Assembly (NCBI GenBank): GCA_934098555.1
Contig: CAKOOQ010000001.1
Coordinates: 1 to 64,000 of the forward strand
Direction of reading: 5' to 3'
From: an uncultured Bacilli bacterium
GTDB lineage: Bacteria; Bacillota_I; Bacilli_A; RF39; UBA660
Length of the DNA: 64,000 nucleotides
Shown one piece after another: positions 52,301 through 60,715 of this stretch. Position numbers and translations under genes: made by a program. Every line of letters begins with the position of its first letter. The first letter of the stretch is position 1. Below the pieces are notes generated by a model. It made no database searches and was not told where the DNA came from. It saw nothing but the letters and a program-made list of their open reading frames with translations.

Positions 52301-52447
52301 AGACTCGGACTCTACTAAAAACTGTGATTTAATATTTACAGAACCGGTTGTACTCACATATTCAATATAATCTTCATTATAATTTAAGCCTTTATTATAA
52401 TCAGAATTATTAACCCATTCCAAAATTTTTCTTTTTACTTCATCCAT
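49304..52447 (-). CDS. SNF2-family helicase with SWIM zinc finger
   Basis: A 1047-residue bacterial SNF2 ATPase. The N-terminal SWIM finger (CTCPQFITTTSCKHVAAC) is followed by an SNF2-associated domain of about 480 residues. The two RecA-like lobes follow, with DEMGLGKSLQ (Walker A), VIDEAQNIKN (DEAQ box), LTGTPIEN, and the C-terminal HelicC lobe (LFTSFKTAL, LKSGGTGLNLT, DRTHRIGQ). Such proteins remodel DNA- or RNA-polymerase-bound complexes like RapA, but the bacterial SWIM class is not characterised in detail. A good GGAGG site precedes the ATG. Confidence 0.93.
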   Translation of the reverse strand: MDEVKRKILEWVNNSDYNKGLNYNEDYIEYVSTTGSVNIKSQFLVESESSYRKYVVQIDTDRNKNIQKTYCTCPQFITTTSCKHVAACLICYSDTLLSSKNDKSVQQKTARLFQIIEKEYAEPVTRKEEVFVIPNLCIEFSRYGITMNLKAKIGQEKKYALLSKFSSFYQALKYEYKYRFGTNFEYDPEKHYFSNQSLHFIEYINNLKSRYYYSNGIRLDSENIKELFSIYPEGIYLNENNFASSIVNGFPFKSNLSKKNHEYTLKLNMKEKTALLTADGEYVWQEGGDIYCLDKKQRLLLKELLESNMNMLVFDEKDFPSFQKSVLRAIKTNLELDKSVKDIVMEEKPEVKFYFDLNENDINCIPKFIYNNEEISYFDDVANIIRDIEYENETVSVLENYGFHKLNHLFLLDDFDLMCEFMDTGLDELSSKYNVYTSEKLQNTNLLKNSSVATHFSIGKDQILHFDFDLGDINNDELDAILASMKNKKKYYRLQNGDILSLEQEGLQELKSLTDDLELTEEEMESGTIPKYRALYLDSLKEKKYGIIETDSMFQNFIKQFKDFKDFEVSFTNEELETLRDYQVSGVKWLSMICKCGFGGILADEMGLGKSLQTIMFIKKMYEENKDNKFLIVCPTSLVYNWNNEFNKFAPDLSFQVFSGNRNDRRELLQNYAGNIYITSYGLLREDLDIYETKSFRVFVIDEAQNIKNPKTGLTKAVKSITAETKMALTGTPIENTIVELWSIFDFIMPGFLSNLVKFQQKYHIKDFDEDTNKLLKNLKAQVKPFILRRKKKDVIKDLPDKIENNIFIDLNEMQKKYYAAEVKRVNDEMDKLVNQGGFIKNKMIILALLTRLRQICIDPSIYDENYKDGSAKIEALVETIKELVSNGHKILLFTSFKTALYLVKDTLNKEGITTYVIDGEVPSKKRQLLVDAFNKDKTNVFLIMLKSGGTGLNLTSADVVIHLDLWWNPQAENQATDRTHRIGQTKSVEVIKFICKGTIEEKILSLQEKKKLLSDKMIEEDMDDNTYLKSLSEKDIRNLLAYENKD

Positions 52448-52517
52448 AATGATTACCTCCTAAATAGGGCACTAATCTTATTGTAGCATAATGTATTACA
52501 GAAACAAAGAAAAAGGA

Positions 52518-52544
52518 CAAAAAAAAAATCAACCCTAAGGTTGA
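52518..52544 (-). terminator. Terminator of the tRNA operon
   Basis: On the minus strand a perfect 6-bp stem TCAACC-TTAG-GGTTGA is followed by ten T residues, just past the last tRNA. Confidence 0.85.
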
Positions 52545-52560
52545 ACTATTTTTCTTTAAA

Positions 52561-52636
<76 letters not shown>

Positions 52637-52640
52637 AAGA

Positions 52641-52717
52641 TGGCGGTTCGTACGGGATTCGAACCCGTGGTCTTCTGCGTGACAGGCAGACGTCATAGGC
52701 CTCTAGACTAACGAACC
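52641..52717 (-). tRNA. tRNA-Asp (GTC)
   Basis: A 77-nt cloverleaf with anticodon GTC in CTGTCAC, T-loop GTTCGAAT, acceptor GGTTCGT paired with ACGAACC, and encoded CCA. Confidence 0.95.
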
Positions 52718-52718
52718 A

Positions 52719-52795
<77 letters not shown>

Positions 52796-52806
52796 ATAAA
52801 TAAAAA

Positions 52807-52899
52807 TGGCGGAGGAAAAGGGATTCGAACCCCTGCGCCGCTCTCGCGACCTCTCGGTTTTCAAGACCGATCCCTTCAACCGGACTTGGGTATTCCTCC
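52807..52899 (-). tRNA. tRNA-Ser (TGA)
   Basis: A 93-nt tRNA with a long variable arm (GGTCGCGAGAGCGGC), anticodon TGA in CTTGAAA, T-loop GTTCGAAT and encoded CCA. A class II tRNA as expected for serine. Confidence 0.95.
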
Positions 52900-52907
52900 A
52901 TAAATAT

Positions 52908-52996
52908 TGGTGCCCGAGGCCGGACTTGAACCGGCACGGGTTTTAACACCCGCAGGATTTTAAGTCCTGTGCGTCTACCTATTCCGCCACTCGGGC
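52908..52996 (-). tRNA. tRNA-Leu (TAA)
   Basis: An 89-nt class II tRNA with anticodon TAA in CTTAAAA, a long variable arm (GGGTGTTAAAACCC), T-loop GTTCAAG and encoded CCA. It is the first gene after the promoter. Confidence 0.95.
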
Positions 52997-53026
52997 AGGC
53001 ACTGTCTTAACTAATAAGACTACTAC

Positions 53027-53055
53027 ATTATAATATTAAAATTTTGAATTGGCAA
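53027..53055 (-). promoter_or_regulatory. Promoter of the tRNA operon
   Basis: On the minus strand TTGCCA (53050-53055), 17-base spacer, TATAAT (53027-53032), about 30 bases before tRNA-Leu. Confidence 0.75.
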
Positions 53056-53062
53056 GTCTTTT

Positions 53063-53407
53063 TTAATTTTTTTCTTTCATTTGCTCTAATTTCTCTTCCA
53101 TCCAAATCGGTAATTGCTTTTTTAAAGGCATAAACCCATGATCAATGCCTACATCTTTAAGATTACCATAAGCCGTATTCTTAATTGAACACTTTATTTT
53201 TTTATGTTCCTCATCCACTTCTAAAATACGACAACACACTTCCTCACCTAAAACTCCATAATCGTGGACGTCTTTTACAAAATAATTACTTAGCTCAGAA
53301 ATATGGATAAGACCCGTATAATTATCTTTAAAATTCAAAAAAATACCATAATTTTCAAAACCACTAATCGTTCCTTTTATTAATTCGTCTTTTTGATAAA
53401 TTGTCAT
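53063..53407 (-). CDS. S1 RNA-binding domain protein (CvfD/YugI-like)
   Basis: 114 residues: an S1 domain (KGTISGFENYGIFLNFKDNYTGLIHISELSNYFV, GEEVCCRILEVDEEHKKIKCSIK) with a short basic C-terminal tail. It resembles YugI/CvfD general-stress proteins that bind RNA or ribosomes. AGGAG precedes the ATG. It has no operon partner; the NifU gene is divergent. Confidence 0.88.
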   Translation of the reverse strand: MTIYQKDELIKGTISGFENYGIFLNFKDNYTGLIHISELSNYFVKDVHDYGVLGEEVCCRILEVDEEHKKIKCSIKNTAYGNLKDVGIDHGFMPLKKQLPIWMEEKLEQMKEKN

Positions 53408-53494
53408 TTCTCCTCCGCCCTTTAATTATAACCAATTTTCCTTTACTTGTTAAGTTAAAAATTTTATAATGAATAAATGAAAGGACGAAAGAAA

Positions 53495-53734
53495 ATGGAA
53501 AATAATGATAAAATTGCCCAAATCAAAGAACTTTTAGAAGACATCCGACCCTTTTTAAATATGGAAGGTGGAGACGTTGAATTTATTAAATATGAAGACG
53601 ATTATTTATATGTAAAACTAACTGGTGCTTGTGCCATGTGTGGTTACCAAGATGTTACTTTAAAAGATAATATTTTAGCTTATATACAAGAAGATGTGAA
53701 AGATATTAAAGGAATTATAAACGTCGAATTATAA
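53495..53734 (+). CDS. NifU-like Fe-S scaffold domain protein
   Basis: About 79 residues, only the C-terminal NifU domain: RPFLNMEGGDVEFIKYEDD and the cluster-binding GACAMCGYQDVTLKDNI with its CxxC. Such proteins hold and transfer Fe-S clusters. A nearby ferredoxin (60502) is a plausible client. I chose ATG 53495 after AAAGGACG; an ATG six codons upstream overlaps that site. The end overlaps the convergent gene by 6 bases. Confidence 0.92.
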   Translation: MENNDKIAQIKELLEDIRPFLNMEGGDVEFIKYEDDYLYVKLTGACAMCGYQDVTLKDNILAYIQEDVKDIKGIINVEL

Positions 53735-54655
53735 TTCTTTTTTTATAAGCCAATCAACGGGTTCGATAAACACATAAGAACTCATCAATTGGTAAGCATC
53801 CTTTAAAAACTCTTCATAGGAACTGGCCTTATCGACAACCGTAAAAATACAACTAACATCTTTATTATTTTCAATAACCTGTTCATGTAAATCAAAATAA
53901 TAAGTAGGATAAAGAAGACGGGCAAAAAGCATTCCCATTTGATAAGCATCAGGTTTGACAATTTCTATATACGCTTTTAAATCAATTAAAGCATCTTTCG
54001 GACTATGAAAGAATAAAGCCTTTATATACTCAGCGATATCTCGTTCTTTAATATCAATAACAAAATTCAAAGGATTGGCAAAATTAAGACGCAAGTTAGG
54101 GTATCCTATTCGTTTATGCCCTAAAACAAAGCTTTCTTTATGACTTGGGTATCTTCTTCCCACACTGTTAGCATAGCTAATCGCGTTTTCCGCAAGTCCG
54201 ACATAATAACTAAAACTGTTTAATAAGGTAGGATAATTCTTACCCAGTTCATGTATCTGATACTCCAAATAATCAACTTTTTGACTCCATAAACTTGACC
54301 ATTCATTCTTATAAGAAGAAGAGAGTTTTTCATTTAAAACATACTTCTGTTGCCAATTTATAATAGCAAACAAATCATACTCTTTATTTATATCCGTTCC
54401 TTCGACAAGCACATAATTTTTATCTTGAATCATCGTCAAAAAAGAACCATAAACATTTTGAATAAAAGGAAAAATAGTTTCCTTACGATTTAATAGTTCT
54501 TGCATAACTTTTAAAAGAACTTCAAAATCTTTAAGAGGCCTTTTTACCAAAGTAAAAAAATAATCTTTACCATTATATTGAAAGACCGAATAATCCTTAT
54601 AATCTTTTATATCAGAGACATTTAAATGATAAGCATATAAAATATTTTCTTTCAT
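53729..54655 (-). CDS. CotS/aminoglycoside-kinase-like protein (weak)
   Basis: A 308-residue soluble protein. The N-terminus (YAYHLNVSDIKDYKDYSVFQYNGKDYFF) and the later LGHKRIGYPNLRLNFANPLNFVIDIKERDIAEYI recall the kinase-like fold of CotS/YsxE spore coat proteins, where HxD...N and D-F-D motifs occupy these positions. Here HKR and IDI replace them, so it is probably not an active kinase. Assignment is tentative. It has no close neighbour on its strand except the unknown pair at 54698. Confidence 0.45.
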   Translation of the reverse strand: MKENILYAYHLNVSDIKDYKDYSVFQYNGKDYFFTLVKRPLKDFEVLLKVMQELLNRKETIFPFIQNVYGSFLTMIQDKNYVLVEGTDINKEYDLFAIINWQQKYVLNEKLSSSYKNEWSSLWSQKVDYLEYQIHELGKNYPTLLNSFSYYVGLAENAISYANSVGRRYPSHKESFVLGHKRIGYPNLRLNFANPLNFVIDIKERDIAEYIKALFFHSPKDALIDLKAYIEIVKPDAYQMGMLFARLLYPTYYFDLHEQVIENNKDVSCIFTVVDKASSYEEFLKDAYQLMSSYVFIEPVDWLIKKEL

Positions 54656-54697
54656 ACTTATATATATGAAAAAAATCCGAGTTTCATAACCCGAATT

Positions 54698-55453
54698 TTA
54701 AGCAAGCTTTCTTGCATTATCAAAAGCTTGGTTAGCAATAACTTCCGCAGCTTGAGCATTCTTTAAATGTTCTCTTGCTTCCGCTTGCAAATTAATTATT
54801 TTTTTTTTATCATCTTCAAAAGCTTGTAATTCAGCAGCCAGTTTACTTTGGAACTCATCATCCAAAACTTTTACTTTTTGTTGATATTCGATATCAAGCT
54901 CTTGTTTTCTTTTCATATAATCTTCAAAAGAAGATAAGAAACTATAACTTACGGGAGCTTCTTCAACCATAGGTGTAACAGAAACTTCTGGTGTTATCGT
55001 ACTTTCTACAACTGGTGGTTGTGGTTCTTCAACCGTTACTGTAGGTGCAACTACTTCAGGATTTATAGCAGGTTGTTCCATTACAGGAGGCACAACACCT
55101 GTCATATCCACTTTTTCATCCACAAAAGAAGCTGGATTTTCTACTACTGGTGCCACAGGTTGTTCAAAAGTTGGTGTAACATCTGGAACAACAGGTTCCA
55201 CATTAACATTAGGTGTTTCTGGGGCGAAAGTATTTACTTGAGGAGCCGCATCAAAAGTAGGTTCTGGAATAACATTAGAAACAGCGGGTGCTTCATTCAC
55301 AACAGGATGAGTTGCCTTGTAGTTATTTGTAGCTGTTAACATACCATTTTTTAAAGCATCTAATTGGGTACTGTTTAAAGCTAATTTTGTTACGTCACCA
55401 ATATTTTTATTAGCCGATACAACAGATTCAATACTTATAACTTGACTATTCAT
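54698..55453 (-). CDS. Pro/Val-rich protein with C-terminal coiled coil
   Basis: A 251-residue protein I do not recognise. Residues 1-45 are helical, the middle (about 46-165) is a disordered P-V-E-T-rich stretch (APAVSNVIPEPTF, VTVEEPQPPVVES), and the end is a helical coiled coil (FEDYMKRKQELDIEYQQKVKVLDDEFQSKL). No signal or membrane segment is visible. It is coupled to the upstream gene by an ATAATG overlap. A structural or scaffold role is a guess. Confidence 0.7.
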   Translation of the reverse strand: MNSQVISIESVVSANKNIGDVTKLALNSTQLDALKNGMLTATNNYKATHPVVNEAPAVSNVIPEPTFDAAPQVNTFAPETPNVNVEPVVPDVTPTFEQPVAPVVENPASFVDEKVDMTGVVPPVMEQPAINPEVVAPTVTVEEPQPPVVESTITPEVSVTPMVEEAPVSYSFLSSFEDYMKRKQELDIEYQQKVKVLDDEFQSKLAAELQAFEDDKKKIINLQAEAREHLKNAQAAEVIANQAFDNARKLA

Positions 55454-55734
55454 TATGCTTCACCAACCACTTCTACACTATTTTTAATAATATCTACGAT
55501 AACACTTTTAACTTCACTCCATGCTGATGTATCTGCGATAGCTTGATACATGCCGTCCTTTTCCCAAAGAAAGCCAAGTACTTGATTGCCATTATTTTCT
55601 TCATGTAAATCAACGACTAAAATAGGCACATTTTTAATATTTGGATGATTATCATCTGTACTCTTAAAATGACAAACAACATCATATTCCATTTTAGTAC
55701 CATTTGGGTCTGTTAATGTAATTTTATTATTCAT
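55453..55734 (-). CDS. Small conserved-type unknown protein
   Basis: 93 residues, no known motif for certain. The opening (KITLTDPNGTKMEYDVVCHFK) and strand pattern recall small DUF1292-type beta proteins. Its stop codon overlaps the start of the Pro/Val-rich gene by one base, so the two are translated together. The ribosome binding site is weak (GGGAATA). Confidence 0.6.
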   Translation of the reverse strand: MNNKITLTDPNGTKMEYDVVCHFKSTDDNHPNIKNVPILVVDLHEENNGNQVLGFLWEKDGMYQAIADTSAWSEVKSVIVDIIKNSVEVVGEA

Positions 55735-55860
55735 TCTTATTCCCTCACTATTCTGTAGAAATTATAGCAAAAAACAATTAAATAAGCAAGAGGGTTATTG
55801 TAAATCAAACACCCTCATGCCACACTTAATGGTTGATAACTTACTAACGGCAGGCCCCTT

Positions 55861-56085
55861 TGGTTGTAAACCGAGAGCGGCGAGCCAACCTCGTTCTCGC
55901 TACCCAATCTCGTATGGATTTTCAAGTGTTCCTTCACCGCCTAAAATCGACGTAGAGGGTATCAGATATACCGAAGGGTGAACCAAACCAGCACCGTAAG
56001 CATCGCCGTAGTCGACATTGCCCGTCGTATAGACACTGAACACACCGTAAGCACTCGAAGAGTCCGCAATCGGAGAAATCGTCCA
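55861..56085 (-). repeat. Variable-cassette copy 2
   Basis: The last 61 codons of the gene at 55900-57528 plus 39 bases past its stop. It pairs with 527-745: the 3' coding end and the non-coding tail are shared. The internal codons differ mainly at first and second positions. Its base composition is clearly more GC-rich than the rest of the gene. Confidence 0.6.
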
Positions 56086-57528
56086 TTGCCAAGTGCTTAA
56101 ATCGAGAAGCCAATCATTGCTTTTACAATCACTTGCTCCATCCCAGTGGTATAATTCTTTGGCTAAACAACTGGCTCGATTCATACTAGTATCTCCACTG
56201 GTCGCATAGCCATAATCACTTGGATACATTAATCCTATTTTACCTTGCCATGTTGTTGTTCTTGCTACCGTATCATTACAATAAGTACCAGATGTACAAA
56301 TTTTTCCATTATTATTACTTCTTTCATAACTATAGAAATGACTAGCTAGACCTTCACTTGCAGATGTCCAATCATTTGTCCCATTTGTTCCTGTATTCCA
56401 TAATGTGTTTCCTACTAAATTTTTTAAATTTGTTTTTAAACCACTACTGGTAAAATCACAAGTTGATGTCTTATTTTTTATACCAGTATAGCAGTTTCCA
56501 GAACTATTATTGTAATATAATGAACCTCCAACACTTTCACTTTCATAACCTGGATTTAAAAGTTTCATTAAATCAGCTTGACTCCATTCATTGATACCAT
56601 AACCACTATTTGCTGATGACTCTGAAGAGTCCCATGAATAAATTTCAAAGTTGTCAATTTCAATGGCGTCTTTTCTTATTAATTTTATTCTTGTTTCTTT
56701 TTTGCCTGTGCCATCATCTATATTATTCATAACACCTATAATACGCCATAGTTCGTTATCTATTTTGACATAGTTACAAGGATTAGCCCCTACATATCTT
56801 AAATTGTTATCACTTGTTCCATCATAGGCTAAAGTATACGTACAACTATCACTTGCTTTATTTGGAACCGTATAGACATCTGTTGAAGATGAATTTGCAC
56901 CACTTACTAATGATGCTATTGTTGCTGTTGCAGGTATTTTTGGTATTTCTTCTATATAACTTGTTGTTACAACTACCTTTGAACTAAACTTAGCGTTTTG
57001 AACACCTTCGGTATTCATACCCACGTTTTCATCTAGCCATAATCTTAAGGTATACGTTTTAGATTCTTTAGCATTTAAATAGCCTGTTGTTAAATTAAAG
57101 GCTGTTTGAGCATTATCTAAGGTTTTCGTGGTTGTTTTATAACCTGATAATAAACTTGTGGTTATTTCTGTTTCTGTATCATTTGTTTTTGATGATATCA
57201 TAGCTTTAACCGCATCATTATTGGTTAATGTTGTCGTATTTAGTATCTCTAGGTTAACATTAAAGGATGCATAAGAATCACATGTATTTGTAATCGTAAA
57301 TTCATAAGGTGTTAGTTTCTTTCCTTCTGCATCTAATATTGGATAAGCTTTTTGTAAGCTAATATTGTCTTTATCTGTGAAGGTAATATTAAAACAAGAT
57401 GAAACAATATCATTTTGGCCTGTTTGGGTTAAGTTTAAGACCCATAAAGCATAGGATACGCCTATAATCGCGACAATTCCTATTAATAGAACAGCGATGA
57501 CTAATATATTTCTTTTCTTTTTCTCCAT
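55900..57528 (-). CDS. Second surface protein with C-type-lectin-like variable C-terminus
   Basis: A 542-residue paralogue of 566-2050. It has an N-terminal membrane anchor (about 8-29, GIVAIIGVSYALW), a camelysin-like beta domain that is poorly conserved with its paralogue, a shared module from about residue 210 (SSTDVYTVPNK, YVGANPCN, MYPSDYGYATSG, MNRASCLAKELY) and the variable tail from W482 (WTISPIADSSS...VYTTGN...VHPSVYL...). The start follows AAAAGGAG. The body is AT-rich like the genome and the tail is not. Role unknown; surface binding of a variable ligand is inferred. Confidence 0.8.
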   Translation of the reverse strand: MEKKKRNILVIAVLLIGIVAIIGVSYALWVLNLTQTGQNDIVSSCFNITFTDKDNISLQKAYPILDAEGKKLTPYEFTITNTCDSYASFNVNLEILNTTTLTNNDAVKAMISSKTNDTETEITTSLLSGYKTTTKTLDNAQTAFNLTTGYLNAKESKTYTLRLWLDENVGMNTEGVQNAKFSSKVVVTTSYIEEIPKIPATATIASLVSGANSSSTDVYTVPNKASDSCTYTLAYDGTSDNNLRYVGANPCNYVKIDNELWRIIGVMNNIDDGTGKKETRIKLIRKDAIEIDNFEIYSWDSSESSANSGYGINEWSQADLMKLLNPGYESESVGGSLYYNNSSGNCYTGIKNKTSTCDFTSSGLKTNLKNLVGNTLWNTGTNGTNDWTSASEGLASHFYSYERSNNNGKICTSGTYCNDTVARTTTWQGKIGLMYPSDYGYATSGDTSMNRASCLAKELYHWDGASDCKSNDWLLDLSTWQWTISPIADSSSAYGVFSVYTTGNVDYGDAYGAGLVHPSVYLIPSTSILGGEGTLENPYEIG

Positions 57529-57662
57529 AAGTGGAACAACTCCTTTTCACTTTAATATGCAACCGTTTTGTTACTTTTAAACTCTTTTCTACTTATACAA
57601 ATATCCTAACACATATTTAATATCAATGGGTAAAAAAGTTTTCATAAAAAAAGAACTTTCTT

Positions 57663-57944
57663 TTACTTTGTTTCTTTTGATAAGATGAAATATTTACAAC
57701 CATAGGCACAGTAAGTATTTAAATATTCTTCTATTTTATCAACATCATTATATTCTTTAAAATTAGGATTAGTTTTACTGTTAAAGCCTTTAAGACGTAG
57801 ATGATTATATGACCAGTCACCTACAATGTAATCAAAAGATAAAAAGTAATCTGTAAAAAGTTCTTTTAAAGTTTCTTCATCAAGTGCATCACGGTAATCT
57901 TTCATAATAAGGTATTTTTGGTTATTGAGTTCTATATACTTCAT
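57663..57944 (-). CDS. YutD-family protein
   Basis: 93 residues with the YutD/DUF1027 core FSFDYIVGDWSYNHLRLKGF. Function is unknown; in Bacillus subtilis yutD lies in the same neighbourhood as yunB. Here a YunB-like gene follows upstream of it on the same strand, which supports the assignment. It is separated by six bases from the 58790 gene, so they are probably one operon. Confidence 0.82.
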   Translation of the reverse strand: MKYIELNNQKYLIMKDYRDALDEETLKELFTDYFLSFDYIVGDWSYNHLRLKGFNSKTNPNFKEYNDVDKIEEYLNTYCAYGCKYFILSKETK

Positions 57945-57950
57945 AGTTAC

Positions 57951-58790
57951 CTACCCAAGTTTCATAAAGGCTAAAGCGGTTATAAAAAGAGTCGTTACTA
58001 AAACACTTAAAAATAAGAGAAGATCAACATAACCATTACCACTTGTTAGACGATTACCATATTTTTGATAATAAGAAATGGCTTTTAAAAGCATTTCTTC
58101 TTTGTTTTCTTCATCAGGATTAATTCTAAAGAAGTTTAAAACATTTTCATTTACTTTTTTTAAGTCAATATCATTTAAAGCATTTACTTGAGTCATATTA
58201 TACCCTAGAACTTGGTAAGCTAAAGGTGGGAAAGTAACCCGTCTTACTTCTTCAAATGAAAAATCATGACGTGTTTCAAAAGCAATACTTTGGAAATATC
58301 CCTTTAAATAAGAAGGATTATCGCCAATTAAAAATAAATTGTTTTGTACCGTCTGATTGGTGTTTTCAGGAAAATACAGATAACTATTAAAAAGGGCTTC
58401 GTCATCTTTCGTTAAATGCATACTTTTTTCTTTTAATAAGTACATTTCCATTAAATATTTTTCAATGGAAATAAGTCCTTCATTCGGAATTGTTTGATTG
58501 GTTAAATCTTTTTCATATCTTAAAAAACTATCTTTAAAGTCTTCTATTTTATCTTTTGTAAAACCATATTTCATGAGGTTACTATCAAATCCCCCCATAC
58601 TTTGTTCATTGCGGGTTATATAGGGATTTATAATATCAAGTTCTCCATAAATATAAATCAATGTTCGAATAGCTAAAACAGGAAAACGTGAAAAAGCTTC
58701 GTTATCCGGCATTTGTTTATATTTCAAATAATCTTCAATCGCTTTATTGATAACATCATTTATAAAAGGTTTACCTATCACACCTTTCAC
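57951..58790 (-). CDS. Tail-anchored protein of unknown function
   Basis: 279 residues, largely helical, with a single C-terminal membrane helix (VDLLLFLSVLVTTLFITALAFMKLG). Motifs YFPENTNQTVQNNLFLIGDNPSYLKGYF and FETRHDFSFEEVRRVTFP stand out but match no family I know. It lies between yutD and the yunB-like gene, so it is probably part of the same envelope or development unit. Confidence 0.7.
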   Translation of the reverse strand: MKGVIGKPFINDVINKAIEDYLKYKQMPDNEAFSRFPVLAIRTLIYIYGELDIINPYITRNEQSMGGFDSNLMKYGFTKDKIEDFKDSFLRYEKDLTNQTIPNEGLISIEKYLMEMYLLKEKSMHLTKDDEALFNSYLYFPENTNQTVQNNLFLIGDNPSYLKGYFQSIAFETRHDFSFEEVRRVTFPPLAYQVLGYNMTQVNALNDIDLKKVNENVLNFFRINPDEENKEEMLLKAISYYQKYGNRLTSGNGYVDLLLFLSVLVTTLFITALAFMKLG

Positions 58791-58819
58791 CTTCCTATCA
58801 TAGGGGTATTATAACACAA

Positions 58820-59497
58820 CTAATGAGGAAAATAAACCTCCAAAAATGCACTTTTATTTTCCAAGTAACCACCATAAAATTGAGGAACTTTTCCCTCGAT
58901 AACATTAGAACTTAGCATAAGTTCATAGAAAAAAGTTTCGTTTTCTTCTTTTAAGGGGGTAATAATATGGTAGTTTAATTTCACTTCTAAGATAATATTT
59001 AATAAGGCATTATTAATACCATAATCCGTTACTTTGGTTTTTACATTTGTAAAAAAAGAATTTTCCAAACGAACAATAACAGGGATTTTAGGGCCTAAAA
59101 AAGACAAATATAAATTATTCGTAAGTTGACCTAAAGGAATAAAAAGAAAAAGATTTCCCTCTTTAAAATGTGCGTCTTTAAAGTAACCGTTATCCCCTTT
59201 TAGTTGTTCATCTAAATACTCGGTTAAGTTTTCTGATAAAGTATAGATTTTAGAAAAATCATAATCCATACCTATAATTTCACCTTTACTATTTTCTTTT
59301 ACTTTTAAAAGATTTAAGTCTTTCGTTTCTATTATAATTTTTTTATAATTACTGGCTAAAGATTCCATATATTTATTCATCATAATTTCTGTGTAAGAAG
59401 TTATTAAAGGGCTTGTTTTGTGACTAAAATAAAGGAAAAAAAGAAAAGATGAAAAAAGGATTAAAAAAACAATTTTTATATTTAGGTACTTTTTCAT
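58820..59497 (-). CDS. YunB-like sporulation protein
   Basis: 225 residues: N-terminal membrane anchor (about 8-24), then a soluble domain with YMESLASNYKKII, IPLGQLTNNLYLSFLGPKIPVIVRLENSFFTNVKTKVTDYGINNALLNIIL, and SSNVIEGKVPQFYGG. These match the YunB signature GPKIPVR...TKVTNYGINNA...VIQGKVPxFYGG. YunB is needed for sporulation in Bacillus. Whether this organism sporulates is not shown here; sporulation-type genes persist in related non-sporulating lineages. Confidence 0.85.
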   Translation of the reverse strand: MKKYLNIKIVFLILFSSFLFFLYFSHKTSPLITSYTEIMMNKYMESLASNYKKIIIETKDLNLLKVKENSKGEIIGMDYDFSKIYTLSENLTEYLDEQLKGDNGYFKDAHFKEGNLFLFIPLGQLTNNLYLSFLGPKIPVIVRLENSFFTNVKTKVTDYGINNALLNIILEVKLNYHIITPLKEENETFFYELMLSSNVIEGKVPQFYGGYLENKSAFLEVYFPH

Positions 59498-59547
59498 ACT
59501 TCATTTTATGACAAAAAAAAAATAACTTTCGTTTCCTACTCATTATT

Positions 59548-60393
59548 TTAAAACCATCCTAAGTTTAAAAATTCATTTAAGAATAAAACAATACCTGCGA
59601 TGATGAGAATAACTAAAATAACAATAATGATTTTAACAAAAATGCTGCTTTTTTCTTCGACATCATCAAAATCCGCAAAATCTTTTTTACTAAAAGACAT
59701 ACTGTTAGTATAAAAAGATTCATCGATATCTTCATCTAATGCTTTATTGACTTCCTCTTTTTCGGTTTCTTTCTTTTCTTCTAAAGAAGCCATTTCGTCA
59801 TTAAATTCTTTTGCACCTGCGACAACCGTATTTTCATCCCCTTTTAAATCACTTAAAATATTTAAAGGATTTAATTCTTCGGTTTCACTATCCATAATTT
59901 CTTTGGTTTTGTTTTGGACTTCATTTAAATTTATGGTATTAATTAACTCTAAAAGCTCTTCTTTATTTTTCTTAGAGGTTTCTTTTTCTTCAGCTTCTAA
60001 CTCTAAATTTTTTAATATATCATACTGTGTATCACGAACTTTTTTTAAACGTTCTTCTTCGTAATCTACTTCTTTTTCTTGGCGGGCCGCCTCTAAAATA
60101 GAATTGATATCATATTCTCTTGTTTTTTCCATTATATATTCTTCATCTTCCGGAATATCCATTTTTAAACTTCTTCTTTGGGGTGTCGCTTGATAATTTT
60201 TTTCTAATATTTCTTTTATTTTATCGATATCCATTTGAGAATTATTATCCCCGATAACTTTCGCATTACTAGCAATATCAAACGTATCCAATTCGGTATT
60301 TTTCATCTGTTCATATAAACTCGAATTTTTTGCTACTCTTTTAGGAATATAGTCTATAGGCTCGTCAAAACTTCTATCAACCCTTGTCATCAT
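59548..60393 (-). CDS. Acidic coiled-coil protein with C-terminal membrane helix
   Basis: 281 residues: a long acidic, helix-rich cytosolic part (KKNKEELLELINTINLNE, DIDESFYTNSMSFSKKDF) and one hydrophobic helix near the end (IFVKIIIVILVILIIAGIVLFL). I do not recognise it. The layout suggests a membrane-tethered adaptor or septum/cytoskeleton partner, but that is guesswork. The ribosome binding site is GAAAGGATAG. Confidence 0.65.
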   Translation of the reverse strand: MMTRVDRSFDEPIDYIPKRVAKNSSLYEQMKNTELDTFDIASNAKVIGDNNSQMDIDKIKEILEKNYQATPQRRSLKMDIPEDEEYIMEKTREYDINSILEAARQEKEVDYEEERLKKVRDTQYDILKNLELEAEEKETSKKNKEELLELINTINLNEVQNKTKEIMDSETEELNPLNILSDLKGDENTVVAGAKEFNDEMASLEEKKETEKEEVNKALDEDIDESFYTNSMSFSKKDFADFDDVEEKSSIFVKIIIVILVILIIAGIVLFLNEFLNLGWF

Positions 60394-60501
60394 AAATACT
60401 ATCCTTTCTTAATAAATATACCATATTTTCTAGGTTTTGCAAATATTTCGTGTAGGCTTTTTCGAAAACTTGCGTTATAATAAGACCTAAAGGAGATAAT
60501 C

Positions 60502-60705
60502 ATGAGTGAAATTTATTTAGAAGTAAATAAAGAGGCTTGCATTGGATGCGGTGCTTGTATTGGTATTGATGCCGAACATTTTGACTTTGACGAAGATGGT
60601 TTATCAACGGTTATTACCAATGATAATTTAGATTCTAAGGAATTACAAGATGCCATCGAAGTCTGTCCTGTGGGAGCCATTTCTATTGAAGAAAAAAAAG
60701 ACTAA
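60502..60705 (+). CDS. Ferredoxin, single 4Fe-4S cluster type
   Basis: 67 residues with CIGCGACIGID and a later VCPVGAI, a single-cluster ferredoxin in which the third ligand of the CxxCxxC motif is kept. The first half is acidic. It transfers one electron in anaerobic metabolism. AAAGGAGA precedes the ATG and TATAAT lies at 60476-60481. It is monocistronic. Confidence 0.94.
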   Translation: MSEIYLEVNKEACIGCGACIGIDAEHFDFDEDGLSTVITNDNLDSKELQDAIEVCPVGAISIEEKKD

Positions 60706-60715
60706 TCGAAAAGGA

